Shown here: positions 1 through 7,254 of the stretch, one piece after another
How the letters are laid out: each line of letters opens with the position of its first letter
Numbering within the stretch: position 1 is the stretch's first letter
Assembly (NCBI GenBank): GCA_035946955.1
Contig: DASYYE010000545.1
Location: 1-13,647 of the forward strand
Origin: DASYYE01 sp035946955
Lineage (GTDB): Bacteria > Actinomycetota > Actinomycetes > Streptosporangiales > Streptosporangiaceae
Direction: 5' to 3'
Length of the DNA: 13,647 nt
Position numbers and translations under genes: made by a program
The notes under the pieces: generated by a model
The model's database searches: none
What the model saw: the letters and a program-made list of their open reading frames with translations, nothing else
What the model was told of the DNA's origin: nothing

Positions 1-3000
1 CTGCGAGTGCTGCTGGGCCTGCTGGCGATGGCCGCGGGCCGGACGCTGACCGCTGAGGCGTTGGTGGACGGGGTGTGGGGGGAGGAATGGTCGCCCCGGC
101 GCGAGCGGAACCTGCATGCGCTGGTGTACCAGCTGCGGCTGCGGCTGGCCGCGCTGGAACCGGGGCCGGGACCGGGCAGGGGCGGGGCGCGGGTGGCCCG
201 GGTAGGTGGCGGGTACCGGCTGGTCCTGGGGGCCGGTGAGCTGGATGTCGCGGTGTTCGCGGACCTGGCACGGCGGGGGCGGGAAGCGGCGCGGGCCGGC
301 GACACCGCCACGGCGCGGGAGTTGCTCGCACAGGCCCTGGGGGTCTGGCGGGGGCAGCCGCTGTCGGATGCGGCGCCGCTGTGCGAGCGGCTCGCCGGCG
401 AGGCGGCCCGGCTGGAAGAGGAACGGCTGGCCGTGCTCGAGGAGCGGATCGGGTGCGACCTGGCACTTGGGCGGCACGGCGAAGCCGCCGGGGAACTGGC
501 CGCGCTGGTGGCGCAGTTCCCGCTGCGGGAACGGCTGGCGGCCCTGCTGATCACCGCCCTGTACCGGGGCGGGCGCCGCGGGGAGGCACTGACGGTGTTC
601 GACGCCACGCGGCGGGTGCTCGCGGAGGAACTGGGCCTGGACCCGGGGCCCGAACTGGCTGGGCTGCAGGCCAAGGTGCTGGCTGATGACCTGGCCCTGG
701 CCCCGGCAGCTTCTGTCGTGGCCTCTGCCGGAACCACCGGGGTGCCGAAGTGGCTGGTCGAGCGCGAGGACTACCTGGCGTCGCTGAAAAGGCTGCTCGA
801 CGAGGCGCTGGGCGGCAGCGGCCGGCTGGTGTTCCTGTCCGGAGAGGCCGGCGTCGGCAAGACGGCGCTCGCGGCGGCTTTGGGCGATACGGCCGCCGTG
901 CCGGTGGTCCGGCGCGGCTGCTGCGACAACGTCACCACCGCCGAAGCGCTCGGCCCACTCGTGGATGCCCTGCCGGAACTCGCGCGGGTGCTGGACGAAG
1001 AGGCGGGCTTGAGCAAGCTCCGGCTGTTCCAGCATGTGCGCGAGCTGCTGGCGGGCTCACCGATGCTGCTGGTGGTCGAGGACGTCCACTGGGCTGACGA
1101 AGCAACACTGGAGGCGCTGCGCTTCGTCGGCCGCCGCCTGGGCGGTACCCGGCTGATGATCCTGGCGACGTTCCGCTCCGAGGAGGTCAATCGCGACCAT
1201 CTCCTCACCGTTGTCCTGGGAGACCTCGCCACTCTGCCGGGCGTGGTCCGGATGCAACTCCCTCCGCTCACCGCAGCCGGGGTGCGGCAACTGGTGGAGA
1301 AGGCAGGCTCGGCCCTGGACGTCAGTGAGGTGTACGAGCGCACTGGCGGAAACCCCTTCTACGTCACCGAGGTGCTCGCAGCGGGACTGGAGGACGTGCC
1401 GGCCACGGTGCGGGACGCGGTGCTGGCGCGGGTGTCGCGGCTTTCGCAGGCGGGCCGGGACGTGGTTGCTGCTGCTGCTGTGCTTGGCCCGCGCACCGAG
1501 GTGGGCGTGCTCGCCGAGGTGGCTGGGCAGCCACTCACCGCCATTGACGAGTGCCTGCACCGCGCCGTGCTGGTGCCCGAGGGCGACGGCGTGAGTTTCC
1601 GGCATGAAATGGCGCGGCTGGCTGTCGAGCGGTCACTCCCCCACGCGGAGCGCGCCGGTGTCCATGCCCGCGCACTGGCGCGGTTGACGGCCCGCGGATC
1701 GGGTGATGACCGGCGGCTGGCCTACCATGCCGTCGGTTGCGGCGACCGCGCCGCCGTGGTGCACCACGCGCCGCTGGCTGCCGCCCGGGCGGCACGCCTG
1801 GGCGCCCACCGCGAGGCCGCCGACCAGTTCCAGCTGGCACTGCATCACCACGACCTCCCCGACCGGCAGCGGGCGACCCTGCTGGAGCAACTGTCGTATG
1901 AGTGCTACCTGACCGATCAGCTCGAGCGGGCACGGGCCAGCCGGCTGGCCGCGCTGGAGATCCACCAGCGGTTGCACGACGCGCTCGACATCGGCTCGTC
2001 CCAGCGCTGGCTGTCGCGGGTGTCGTGGATGCTCGGGCGCACCGCCGACAGCGAGCGCTACGCCGCCGCCGCCATCGCCACGCTGGAAACCCTGGCAGAA
2101 GCCCGGGAGCTGGCTATGGCCTACAGCAACCTGGCGCAGCTGCGGATGCTCGCCCAGGACGAATCCGAGGCGGTGCGCTGGGGGACCAAGGCGATCGAAC
2201 TGGCCCATGAGCTCGGCGACCGCGAGACAGAAATGCATGCGCTGAACAACGTCGGCACCGCATTGGTGATGTCCGGCCACACCACGGAGGGCCAGGAACG
2301 GCTGACGCAGAGCCTGAGCCTTGCGCTGGCCAGCGACGCGCACGAGCACGCTGCCCGCGCCTACAACAACCTGGGCAGCCTGGGCTGCGAGAACCGGACG
2401 TTCAGTGATGGTGACCGGTACCTTCGCGCTGGCATCGCCTACTGCGCCGACCGCGACCTCGACCACTGGCGCCTGATCATGACCGCCACGCTCGCGCACT
2501 CGCAGGCGGAGCAAGGCCAGTACGCCGCAGCGGACCAGTCAGTGGCCGAGGTGATGCGGTACCCGGACACCTCACCGCCCACGCGGGTCGAAGCCCTCGT
2601 GGTCGCCGGTACGCTCGCCGCGCGGCGCGGCGGTGACAACGTCCCCGAGCTCGACGAAGCCCTTCAGACCGCAATCGAGATCCGCGATACCCAACACCTG
2701 GCACCGGTGGCCACGGCGCGCGCCGAATCGGCGTGGATCGCCGGGCGCCTTTCCGCCATCGTTACCGAGATCGACCGAGCCTGGGACGACGCCGTGGGCC
2801 ACGGGCACCCATGGGCGCTCGGTCAACTGAGCTGGTGGCTGCTGGTCGCTGGGGAGCACCGGCAGGTTCCTGTCCGGCTCGCTCAGCCGTTTGTGCTGAT
2901 GCTGGCGGGTGATCACCGGGCCGCCGCCAATGAATGGCAGGCCCTGGGCTGCCCGCTGTGGTCGGCGTACGCACTGTCCCGGTCGCTGCAGACGCGGGAC

Positions 3001-3330
3001 GCACAGGAGTGCCTGGATATTCTCAGCGGGCTCGGCGCCGCGGGGGTACGCCGTGCGGTGCTCCGCGAGCGGCGCGCCCGCGGCCTGCCGGTGCCCCGTG
3101 GCCCCCGCCCGGCCAGCCGCGTCAACCCGTGCGGGCTGACGGCCCGGGAGGCCGAGGTGCTGGTCCTGCTCGCCGACGGGCTGTCCAATGCCGAGGTCGC
3201 CGAGCGGCTGGTCTTGTCGGAGAAGACCGTGGGTCACCACGTCTCGGCGGTGTTGCGCAAGCTCGGTGAGCCAACCCGGTCGCGGGCCGTCGCCGCCGCC
3301 CGCCGCCAAGGGATTCTCGCCCCAATATAG
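1..3330 (+). CDS. SARP/BTAD-AAA-TPR-LuxR transcriptional regulator, 5' partial
   Basis: Large pathway-type regulator, probably an ATP-controlled cytoplasmic DNA-binding activator. The frame is open from base 1, and the first residues already lie inside the winged-helix domain, so the true start and roughly 25-40 residues are missing. Counting from the codon at 7: OmpR-like DNA-binding domain to about residue 75 (VDGVWGEEWSP, ending in GGYRL), then a BTAD domain about 79-229 (GLDPGPELAGLQ). An AAA+ domain follows, with Walker A GEAGVGKT at 279-286 and Walker B LLVVEDVHWAD at 354-364. Next comes a TPR-like helical region about 590-900, then a LuxR/GerE HTH from 1044 (LTAREAEVLVLLADGLSNAEVA). 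Having a DNA-binding domain at both ends is unusual. Such proteins often control secondary metabolism or development, but the target here is unknown. The nearest downstream gene encodes a secreted repeat protein. Domain calls are secure; the role is inferred. Confidence 0.95.
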   Translation: MRVLLGLLAMAAGRTLTAEALVDGVWGEEWSPRRERNLHALVYQLRLRLAALEPGPGPGRGGARVARVGGGYRLVLGAGELDVAVFADLARRGREAARAGDTATARELLAQALGVWRGQPLSDAAPLCERLAGEAARLEEERLAVLEERIGCDLALGRHGEAAGELAALVAQFPLRERLAALLITALYRGGRRGEALTVFDATRRVLAEELGLDPGPELAGLQAKVLADDLALAPAASVVASAGTTGVPKWLVEREDYLASLKRLLDEALGGSGRLVFLSGEAGVGKTALAAALGDTAAVPVVRRGCCDNVTTAEALGPLVDALPELARVLDEEAGLSKLRLFQHVRELLAGSPMLLVVEDVHWADEATLEALRFVGRRLGGTRLMILATFRSEEVNRDHLLTVVLGDLATLPGVVRMQLPPLTAAGVRQLVEKAGSALDVSEVYERTGGNPFYVTEVLAAGLEDVPATVRDAVLARVSRLSQAGRDVVAAAAVLGPRTEVGVLAEVAGQPLTAIDECLHRAVLVPEGDGVSFRHEMARLAVERSLPHAERAGVHARALARLTARGSGDDRRLAYHAVGCGDRAAVVHHAPLAAARAARLGAHREAADQFQLALHHHDLPDRQRATLLEQLSYECYLTDQLERARASRLAALEIHQRLHDALDIGSSQRWLSRVSWMLGRTADSERYAAAAIATLETLAEARELAMAYSNLAQLRMLAQDESEAVRWGTKAIELAHELGDRETEMHALNNVGTALVMSGHTTEGQERLTQSLSLALASDAHEHAARAYNNLGSLGCENRTFSDGDRYLRAGIAYCADRDLDHWRLIMTATLAHSQAEQGQYAAADQSVAEVMRYPDTSPPTRVEALVVAGTLAARRGGDNVPELDEALQTAIEIRDTQHLAPVATARAESAWIAGRLSAIVTEIDRAWDDAVGHGHPWALGQLSWWLLVAGEHRQVPVRLAQPFVLMLAGDHRAAANEWQALGCPLWSAYALSRSLQTRDAQECLDILSGLGAAGVRRAVLRERRARGLPVPRGPRPASRVNPCGLTAREAEVLVLLADGLSNAEVAERLVLSEKTVGHHVSAVLRKLGEPTRSRAVAAARRQGILAPI

Positions 3331-3377
3331 GGAACACGCCCGATGCGCCGCCCGGCCAGGCGGAGGTGTGATGTCCC

Positions 3378-3412
3378 TAGAGGCGCCAGGCAAGCGCGCC
3401 TGGCCCCCTCTA
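3378..3412 (+). terminator. Terminator-like hairpin after the SARP-LuxR gene
   Basis: This inverted repeat lies 48 bases after the regulator stop. The outer arms TAGAGG/CCTCTA and inner arms CCAGGC/GCCTGG are separated by a small internal loop, with apical loop AAGCGC. No U-run follows, which is common for GC-rich actinobacterial terminators. Termination itself is inferred. Confidence 0.5.
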
Positions 3413-3468
3413 CCGCCCGGCAGCGGGGGCCGCAGGGTTCGGGCAAGGCTATGACCTGCCGCAACACC

Positions 3469-3489
3469 GCCAGCACAGTGCCAGCACAG
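3469..3489 (+). promoter_or_regulatory. 11-bp-phased direct repeat, candidate SARP binding site
   Basis: The 10-mer GCCAGCACAG occurs at 3469-3478 and again at 3480-3489, an 11-base period of one helical turn. SARP regulators are known to bind heptamer direct repeats spaced by 11 bp or multiples of it, just upstream of a -10 box. The repeat sits between the SARP-type gene and the secreted-protein gene. No strong -10 is evident downstream (CAAGAT at 3512-3517 is a weak candidate), so the assignment is tentative. Confidence 0.35.
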
Positions 3490-3520
3490 CGGATGCCCAC
3501 ATCGTGACATGCAAGATCTC

Positions 3521-3541
3521 GCCAGGCCACGGGGGCCTGGC
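3521..3541 (+). promoter_or_regulatory. Leader hairpin upstream of the secreted-protein RBS
   Basis: The perfect 8-bp arms GCCAGGCC (3521-3528) and GGCCTGGC (3534-3541) enclose a 5-base loop. The hairpin ends 9 bases before the Shine-Dalgarno GGGAGGAA (3551-3558) of the gene at 3564. If transcription starts upstream, this stem lies in the 5' leader, where it could stabilise the mRNA or affect ribosome loading. The structure is seen directly; the function is inferred. Confidence 0.4.
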
Positions 3542-3563
3542 TCATTCGATGGGAGGAATCCCT

Positions 3564-4538
3564 ATGAAGCCTTGGCTTGCCAGGCTCGCGGCTGCCGTGG
3601 GGGCTGCAGGGGCCGCCGTCACGATCGCGGCGGTCAGCGGCGCAGTACCGGCGCAGGCGGCCAGCACCAACCTGTTCGCCAGCGTCAGTATCTCCGGCAC
3701 GCTGGTCGCCGGCAACGGGGTCAGCAGCGTGACCCATATCGGCACCGGGCAGTACGAGGTCACGTTCTCATCCAACGTGGCCAGCTGCGCCTACGTCGCC
3801 ACCACCATCAACGCCTACTCCCAGGCTCTGCAGATCTTCACCGCCAGCGGGCACCTCAGCGCCGACGGCGTGTACGTGGAGACCAAGAACCAGGGCGGCG
3901 GGCTCACCGACGGCCCGTTCAACCTCGTGGTTGACTGCGGCCAGCCCGGCTGGGACTACGCGGTCGTCGGCTACACCGCCAACCTGGTGCGTTCGACACC
4001 AGGGACGACCCTCACCCACCTGAGCGCCGGCCGTTACGACGTGCAGTTCCCCGTCAGCGTCAGCAAGTGTGCCTACCTGGCCACAGTCGGCGACCCGGGC
4101 AACGGCACCGATGTCAACCCGAACGGCGTCTACACCGGCACGGGGAACAACGCCGACACGGTCTACATCGAGACCAAGAACCAGGGCGGCGGGCTGAGTG
4201 ACGGGATCCCATTCCACCTGGCCGTGATCTGCCCGCCCGCGGCCAACACCCGGATCGGGGTCGTCAACGCCACCGGCCTGATCGCCCGCGGATCGAGCCT
4301 GACCAGTGCGTTCACCGCATCCACCGGGAACTACACGCTGGTCACCAACGAAGTCGTGTCCGCCTGCGCCACTGTGGCCACCCGCGGCTCGGTCAACACT
4401 GCAGTGCCGTTCACCCCGGCGACCGTGGAGATCACCCCTGGCCCCGCCACCAACACCGTCGGCATCCAGGTCCGCCAACTGCTGTTCTTCGGCGGCAACC
4501 TGACCGACCAGTCGTTCCACACCGCCATCGTCTGCTGA
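3564..4538 (+). CDS. Secreted three-repeat protein of unknown function
   Basis: The start ATG at 3564 is chosen for its strong Shine-Dalgarno GGGAGGAA and for a classic Sec signal peptide: MKPWLAR, a hydrophobic Ala/Val core, and AQA at 30-32 with likely cleavage after Ala32. The 324-residue product is exported. Its mature part is three tandem repeats of about 75-85 residues (about 50-125, 144-223 and 242-324). Each has a G-x-Y beta-strand, a first Cys followed by A-Y/T-x-A-T, and a closing Cys: pairs 75/125, 169/223 and 268/324. Repeats 1 and 2 share VY(V/I)ETKNQGGGL(T/S)DG; repeat 3 is more divergent. Six evenly placed Cys suggest one disulfide per repeat. Similar motifs occur in actinobacterial hypothetical exoproteins; I know no assigned function. 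There is no membrane anchor or sortase motif, so it is probably released or loosely wall-associated. Confidence 0.9.
   Translation: MKPWLARLAAAVGAAGAAVTIAAVSGAVPAQAASTNLFASVSISGTLVAGNGVSSVTHIGTGQYEVTFSSNVASCAYVATTINAYSQALQIFTASGHLSADGVYVETKNQGGGLTDGPFNLVVDCGQPGWDYAVVGYTANLVRSTPGTTLTHLSAGRYDVQFPVSVSKCAYLATVGDPGNGTDVNPNGVYTGTGNNADTVYIETKNQGGGLSDGIPFHLAVICPPAANTRIGVVNATGLIARGSSLTSAFTASTGNYTLVTNEVVSACATVATRGSVNTAVPFTPATVEITPGPATNTVGIQVRQLLFFGGNLTDQSFHTAIVC
3879..4195 (+). repeat. Exact 26-bp repeat inside the secreted-protein gene
   Basis: Copies at 3879-3904 and 4170-4195 are identical at the DNA level and encode ETKNQGGGL in repeats 1 and 2. Flanking sequence has diverged, including at synonymous positions. 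This marks the module boundary of an internal duplication, or local gene conversion. Confidence 0.85.
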
Positions 4539-4553
4539 CAACAGGCGCCTCCG

Positions 4554-4595
4554 CGCCCGGCGCCCCGAGCCACCGGCGGCTCGGGGCGCCGGGCG
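4554..4595 (+). terminator. Perfect 18-bp stem terminator after the secreted-protein gene
   Basis: Arms 4554-4571 and 4578-4595 are fully complementary over 18 bp around the 6-base loop ACCGGC, starting 15 bases after the stop. There is no U-tract. This is the strongest hairpin in the window and separates the secreted-protein gene from the following acetyltransferase gene, which has its own promoter-like box at 4618. Confidence 0.75.
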
Positions 4596-4617
4596 TGTGG
4601 CCCCTGCCCCGGCTCCG

Positions 4618-4629
4618 TAAGGTAGGCGG
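4618..4629 (+). promoter_or_regulatory. Leaderless-type -10 box for the GNAT gene
   Basis: TAAGGT (4618-4623) fits the actinobacterial -10 pattern TAnnnT and is followed by 6 bases and then the ATG at 4630. That spacing places the transcription start at or next to the A of ATG. No clear -35 is visible, and the terminator ends just upstream at 4595. Confidence 0.55.
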
Positions 4630-5022
4630 ATGCGCAGGTATGAGTGGCGCGGGCAGTTCACCAACTCCGCGCTCAATGCCCTGCACGCAGCGGGCTTCGG
4701 CCACCAGGTACTGGATGAGGACTGGTGGTCTCAGGTGAACCAGCACAGCCTGGGGTGGGTCTGCGCCTGGAACGGCCATGACCTGGTTGGTTTTGTCAAT
4801 GTCGCCTGGGACGGCGGTGTCCACGCGTTCATCCTGGACACTGTCGTCGCCGCGCGGACGCGGCGGCAGGACATCGGGACCAGGCTGGTGGCTGTCGCCA
4901 CCGAGCACGCACGGGCCGCGGGGTGCGAGTGGCTCCACGTGGACTTCGAGGACCACCTGCGCCCCTTCTACTTCGGGAGTTGCGGTTTCGAGCCGACCAA
5001 CGCAGGGCTGATCGCGTTGTGA
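4630..5022 (+). CDS. GNAT-family N-acetyltransferase
   Basis: This 130-residue cytoplasmic enzyme should transfer an acetyl group from acetyl-CoA to an amine, substrate unknown. Motif A, which binds the CoA pyrophosphate, is visible as RRQDIGTRL at 79-86, fitting the (R/Q)xxGx(G/A) pattern with Thr in place of the usual second Gly/Ala. It follows the beta-strand FILDTVVA. The C-terminal FYFGSCGFEPTNAGLIAL (113-130) is the typical motif B/C end, with the aromatic before G-F. The length is short but normal for single-domain GNATs. The ATG at 4630 is favoured by the TAAGGT box 6 bases upstream and by the MRRYEWRG N-terminus; there is no good Shine-Dalgarno, so translation is probably leaderless. 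It lies between the terminator and a GST-family gene, from which it is separated by 129 bases with no visible terminator. Confidence 0.9.
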   Translation: MRRYEWRGQFTNSALNALHAAGFGHQVLDEDWWSQVNQHSLGWVCAWNGHDLVGFVNVAWDGGVHAFILDTVVAARTRRQDIGTRLVAVATEHARAAGCEWLHVDFEDHLRPFYFGSCGFEPTNAGLIAL

Positions 5023-5139
5023 ACCAGCGCTCGCCGGGGGTCCGGCTCCGGGCGGATGGCTTGCTGGTCTATGACGGGGGCCAGGAACAGCTCCGCCAAT
5101 GCCGCGACCCGAGCCGGTCAGGAATCCGCCATGCGGGCA

Positions 5140-5151
5140 TAAGCTGCGGAT
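5140..5151 (+). promoter_or_regulatory. Leaderless-type -10 box for the GST-family gene
   Basis: TAAGCT (5140-5145) is followed by 6 bases and then the ATG at 5152, the same geometry as at 4618. No Shine-Dalgarno sequence precedes this ATG, which supports a leaderless transcript. No convincing -35 is visible. Confidence 0.5.
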
Positions 5152-6141
5152 ATGACCACGACGCAGGCGGCCGAAGGCGCCAGCCCGGTCGACTTCGAGG
5201 CATTTGGCGACTACGGCGACTACCTGGCGCGGCGTGCCCGGCCGCAGTCCGGGGCAACCACCGCAGGGGCGTTCGTCCGGGCCCCGTACCCCTTCCAGGG
5301 CCGGATCACCGCTGACGGCTCCAGCGGGTACCCGGCCGAGCCCGGCAGATACCACCTGTACATCTCGTGGGCCTGCCCATGGGCGCACCGGTCCGCGATC
5401 GTGCGCGCCCTGCTGGGCCTGGAACAGGTCGTCTCACTGTCCGTGGTGGACCCGATCCGGGACGGCCGCGGCTGGGCGTTCCGGGCGGGCCCGGGTCACA
5501 CACTGGACCCAGTCAACGGGTTCACGCTGCTGCGTGAGGCCTACGAGGCGAGCGAACCAGGCTACGAGGGCCATATCTCGGTGCCGGTGCTCTGGGACCG
5601 GCAGACCAGCCGCATCGTCAGTAACAACTTCCCCGACATCACGATTGACCTCGGCACCCAGTTCACCGCATGGTCCAATGGCGCTTACGACCTCTATCCG
5701 CAGGCGCTGCGGCCGCAGATCGATGAGGTCAATACCGCGGTCTATGCCGATGTGAACAATGGCGTCTACCGGGCCGGGTTCGCCACCACGCAGCAGGCTT
5801 ACCACGACGCCGTGACGAGCCTGTTCGCCACGCTCGACCAGCTCGAGGAACGGCTGGCCGACCAGCGTTACCTGCTGGGTGAGACGCTGACCGAAGCAGA
5901 TGTGCGGCTGTGGGTGACGCTGGCCAGGTTCGACTCCGTGTACTACTCACACTTCAAATGCAACCTGCGGCGGCTGACCGACTACCCGCGCCTCTGGGCG
6001 TACGCACGAGACCTCTATTCATTGCCGGCGTTTTGCGGTACGACCAATTTCGACCACATCAAGCGGCACTATTACATGACCCACCCGCACCTCAACCCGA
6101 GCCGGATCGTGCCGGACGGTCCCCTGCTCGACTGGGACTAG
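5152..6141 (+). CDS. Xi-class glutathione S-transferase-like reductase (YqjG/ECM4 family)
   Basis: The 329-residue length is typical of S-glutathionyl-hydroquinone reductases, which use a thiol cofactor to reduce glutathionylated quinol adducts. The thioredoxin-fold domain carries the family active site SWACPWAH with catalytic Cys75. The helical C-terminal half has the family blocks RFDSVYYSHFKCN, RLTDYPRLW, Y-S-L-P and NFDHIKRHYY, ending in NPSRIVPDGP. These align closely with what I recall of E. coli YqjG. Most actinomycetes make mycothiol rather than glutathione, so the real substrate may be mycothiol-linked; this is inference. The start at 5152 follows from the TAAGCT leaderless box. The next gene starts 31 bases after the stop but has its own box. 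Cytoplasmic; a role in detoxifying quinones or other electrophiles is likely. Confidence 0.93.
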   Translation: MTTTQAAEGASPVDFEAFGDYGDYLARRARPQSGATTAGAFVRAPYPFQGRITADGSSGYPAEPGRYHLYISWACPWAHRSAIVRALLGLEQVVSLSVVDPIRDGRGWAFRAGPGHTLDPVNGFTLLREAYEASEPGYEGHISVPVLWDRQTSRIVSNNFPDITIDLGTQFTAWSNGAYDLYPQALRPQIDEVNTAVYADVNNGVYRAGFATTQQAYHDAVTSLFATLDQLEERLADQRYLLGETLTEADVRLWVTLARFDSVYYSHFKCNLRRLTDYPRLWAYARDLYSLPAFCGTTNFDHIKRHYYMTHPHLNPSRIVPDGPLLDWD

Positions 6142-6159
6142 GACTGCCGGAGGTTTCGC

Positions 6160-6172
6160 TACGCTCGTCTGG
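6160..6172 (+). promoter_or_regulatory. Leaderless-type -10 box for the APH-family gene
   Basis: TACGCT (6160-6165) is followed by 7 bases and then the ATG at 6173. A GGAGG at 6149-6153 lies 19 bases from the ATG, too far to serve as its ribosome-binding site, and no in-frame start occurs at a better distance. A leaderless start is therefore the simplest reading. Confidence 0.5.
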
Positions 6173-7018
6173 ATGCGCGAGCGGCTGGCAGGATACCTAA
6201 CGGTCTTGGGCCTCAACGGGGCCGGAGACGATGCCCGGCTGGTGGCCGGCCAGTTCCACGACGTCGTCCTGATCGGCGAGGTGGCCTACCGGTTCCCACG
6301 TGACGAGGAGTCCCGGCACGGGCTGCCGGCCGCAGTGGCGCTGCTGACCGCGCTCGGCCGGGCCGACTTGCCGGTGCCGGTGCCGCTGGCCTCCGGCCAT
6401 GTCCGAAGCCCGCTCGGCCAGTGCTACGTGCCACTGACCCGGCTACCAGGCGAGCAACTGGGCCAGGTCAGTGGCCCGGGTGCCAAGGAGACGCTGGTCA
6501 CCGAGCTGGCAGGGCTGCTGGACCGGCTGGCCGAACTCGGCTCGGACCAGGTGATCCGCAAACTGGTCCCCCGGGCCGGCGCGGACTACTGGGCAGCCTT
6601 TGCCGACCAGGTCCGCGAGGTCCTGTTCCCGCTGATGTCAGGCCCAGGCCGGATGCGAGCCGATGCCGAACTCGCCGACGTCACCACATTGACGCCAGTT
6701 GGCGACGCGCTCGTGCACACCGACCTGGGCGGCGCAAACCTGCTCTGGACCACCGAAGCCGGCGAGCCGAAACTGGCCGGGGTGTTGGACTGGGACGGAG
6801 CCTGCATCGCCGACCAGGCCAGCGACCTCGCCTCGATCGGCGTCACCATCGGCTGGCCGCTCGCCGAGCGCATCGACATCCGCCGCCGCGACAGCACCCG
6901 CCCCATGCTGCACGACGCAAGGACCATCGCCGCCACGTTCGCCCTCCAGCAGGCCCTGCCCGCCGCCCTCACCGGCGACCCGCACAACCTCGACGACGGC
7001 CTCCGCGACTACCGCTAG
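6173..7018 (+). CDS. Aminoglycoside phosphotransferase (APH)-fold kinase
   Basis: This 281-residue cytoplasmic small-molecule kinase belongs to the APH/choline kinase superfamily. The N-terminal lobe has GQFHDVVLIGEVAYRFPR, the nucleotide-side strand, with the R-F-P-R seen in many actinobacterial members. The catalytic loop is HTDLGGAN at 182-189, giving base Asp184 and metal-binding Asn189. The second metal site is DWDGA from Asp206 (LDWDGA), followed by the usual D-L-A-S helix. This family phosphorylates antibiotics such as aminoglycosides or macrolides, but also ordinary metabolites, and the sequence does not decide which. The neighbours are two other possible detoxification enzymes (GNAT and GST-like), each with its own leaderless-type start. 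No terminator hairpin is seen after the stop. Confidence 0.88.
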   Translation: MRERLAGYLTVLGLNGAGDDARLVAGQFHDVVLIGEVAYRFPRDEESRHGLPAAVALLTALGRADLPVPVPLASGHVRSPLGQCYVPLTRLPGEQLGQVSGPGAKETLVTELAGLLDRLAELGSDQVIRKLVPRAGADYWAAFADQVREVLFPLMSGPGRMRADAELADVTTLTPVGDALVHTDLGGANLLWTTEAGEPKLAGVLDWDGACIADQASDLASIGVTIGWPLAERIDIRRRDSTRPMLHDARTIAATFALQQALPAALTGDPHNLDDGLRDYR

Positions 7019-7080
7019 CCCCGCCGACCCCGCCCACCCACACGCCACACACCCACGCGCCTCTTGCTGTTATCAGTCTC

Positions 7081-7118
7081 CTGGATGGCTGGGGATCCGA
7101 GGGCTGGATGGCTGGGGA
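7081..7118 (+). repeat. 15-bp direct repeat between the APH and small Cys-protein genes
   Basis: CTGGATGGCTGGGGA occurs at 7081-7095 and 7104-7118, with period 23 and an 8-base spacer (TCCGAGGG). It lies in the 236-base gap 7019-7254, which otherwise holds a C-rich stretch (7019-7062) and no clear terminator. It could be a regulatory direct repeat or a replication-slippage remnant. Confidence 0.6.
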
Positions 7119-7254
7119 CCCGGTTGTATCTGGTGTGCTGGCCGGTGCTCCAAGTCTCGTAAGAGAGAGCAGTCGCCGGGTAGGGGCACGCAGGACGGGG
7201 CCTGTGGGCTGGGTGGTGGCTGCTGACGGGGCTGGTAAGGGACCGGGGGGGTCA

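Noticed and set aside
3504..3563. Earlier GTG start for the secreted protein
   Set aside because: It would put 20 hydrophilic residues ahead of a standard signal peptide and ignore the strong Shine-Dalgarno before the ATG at 3564.
3768..4676. 302-codon open frame on the minus strand
   Set aside because: It lies antisense to the secreted repeat protein and runs through its terminator; the repeats in it merely mirror the real gene.
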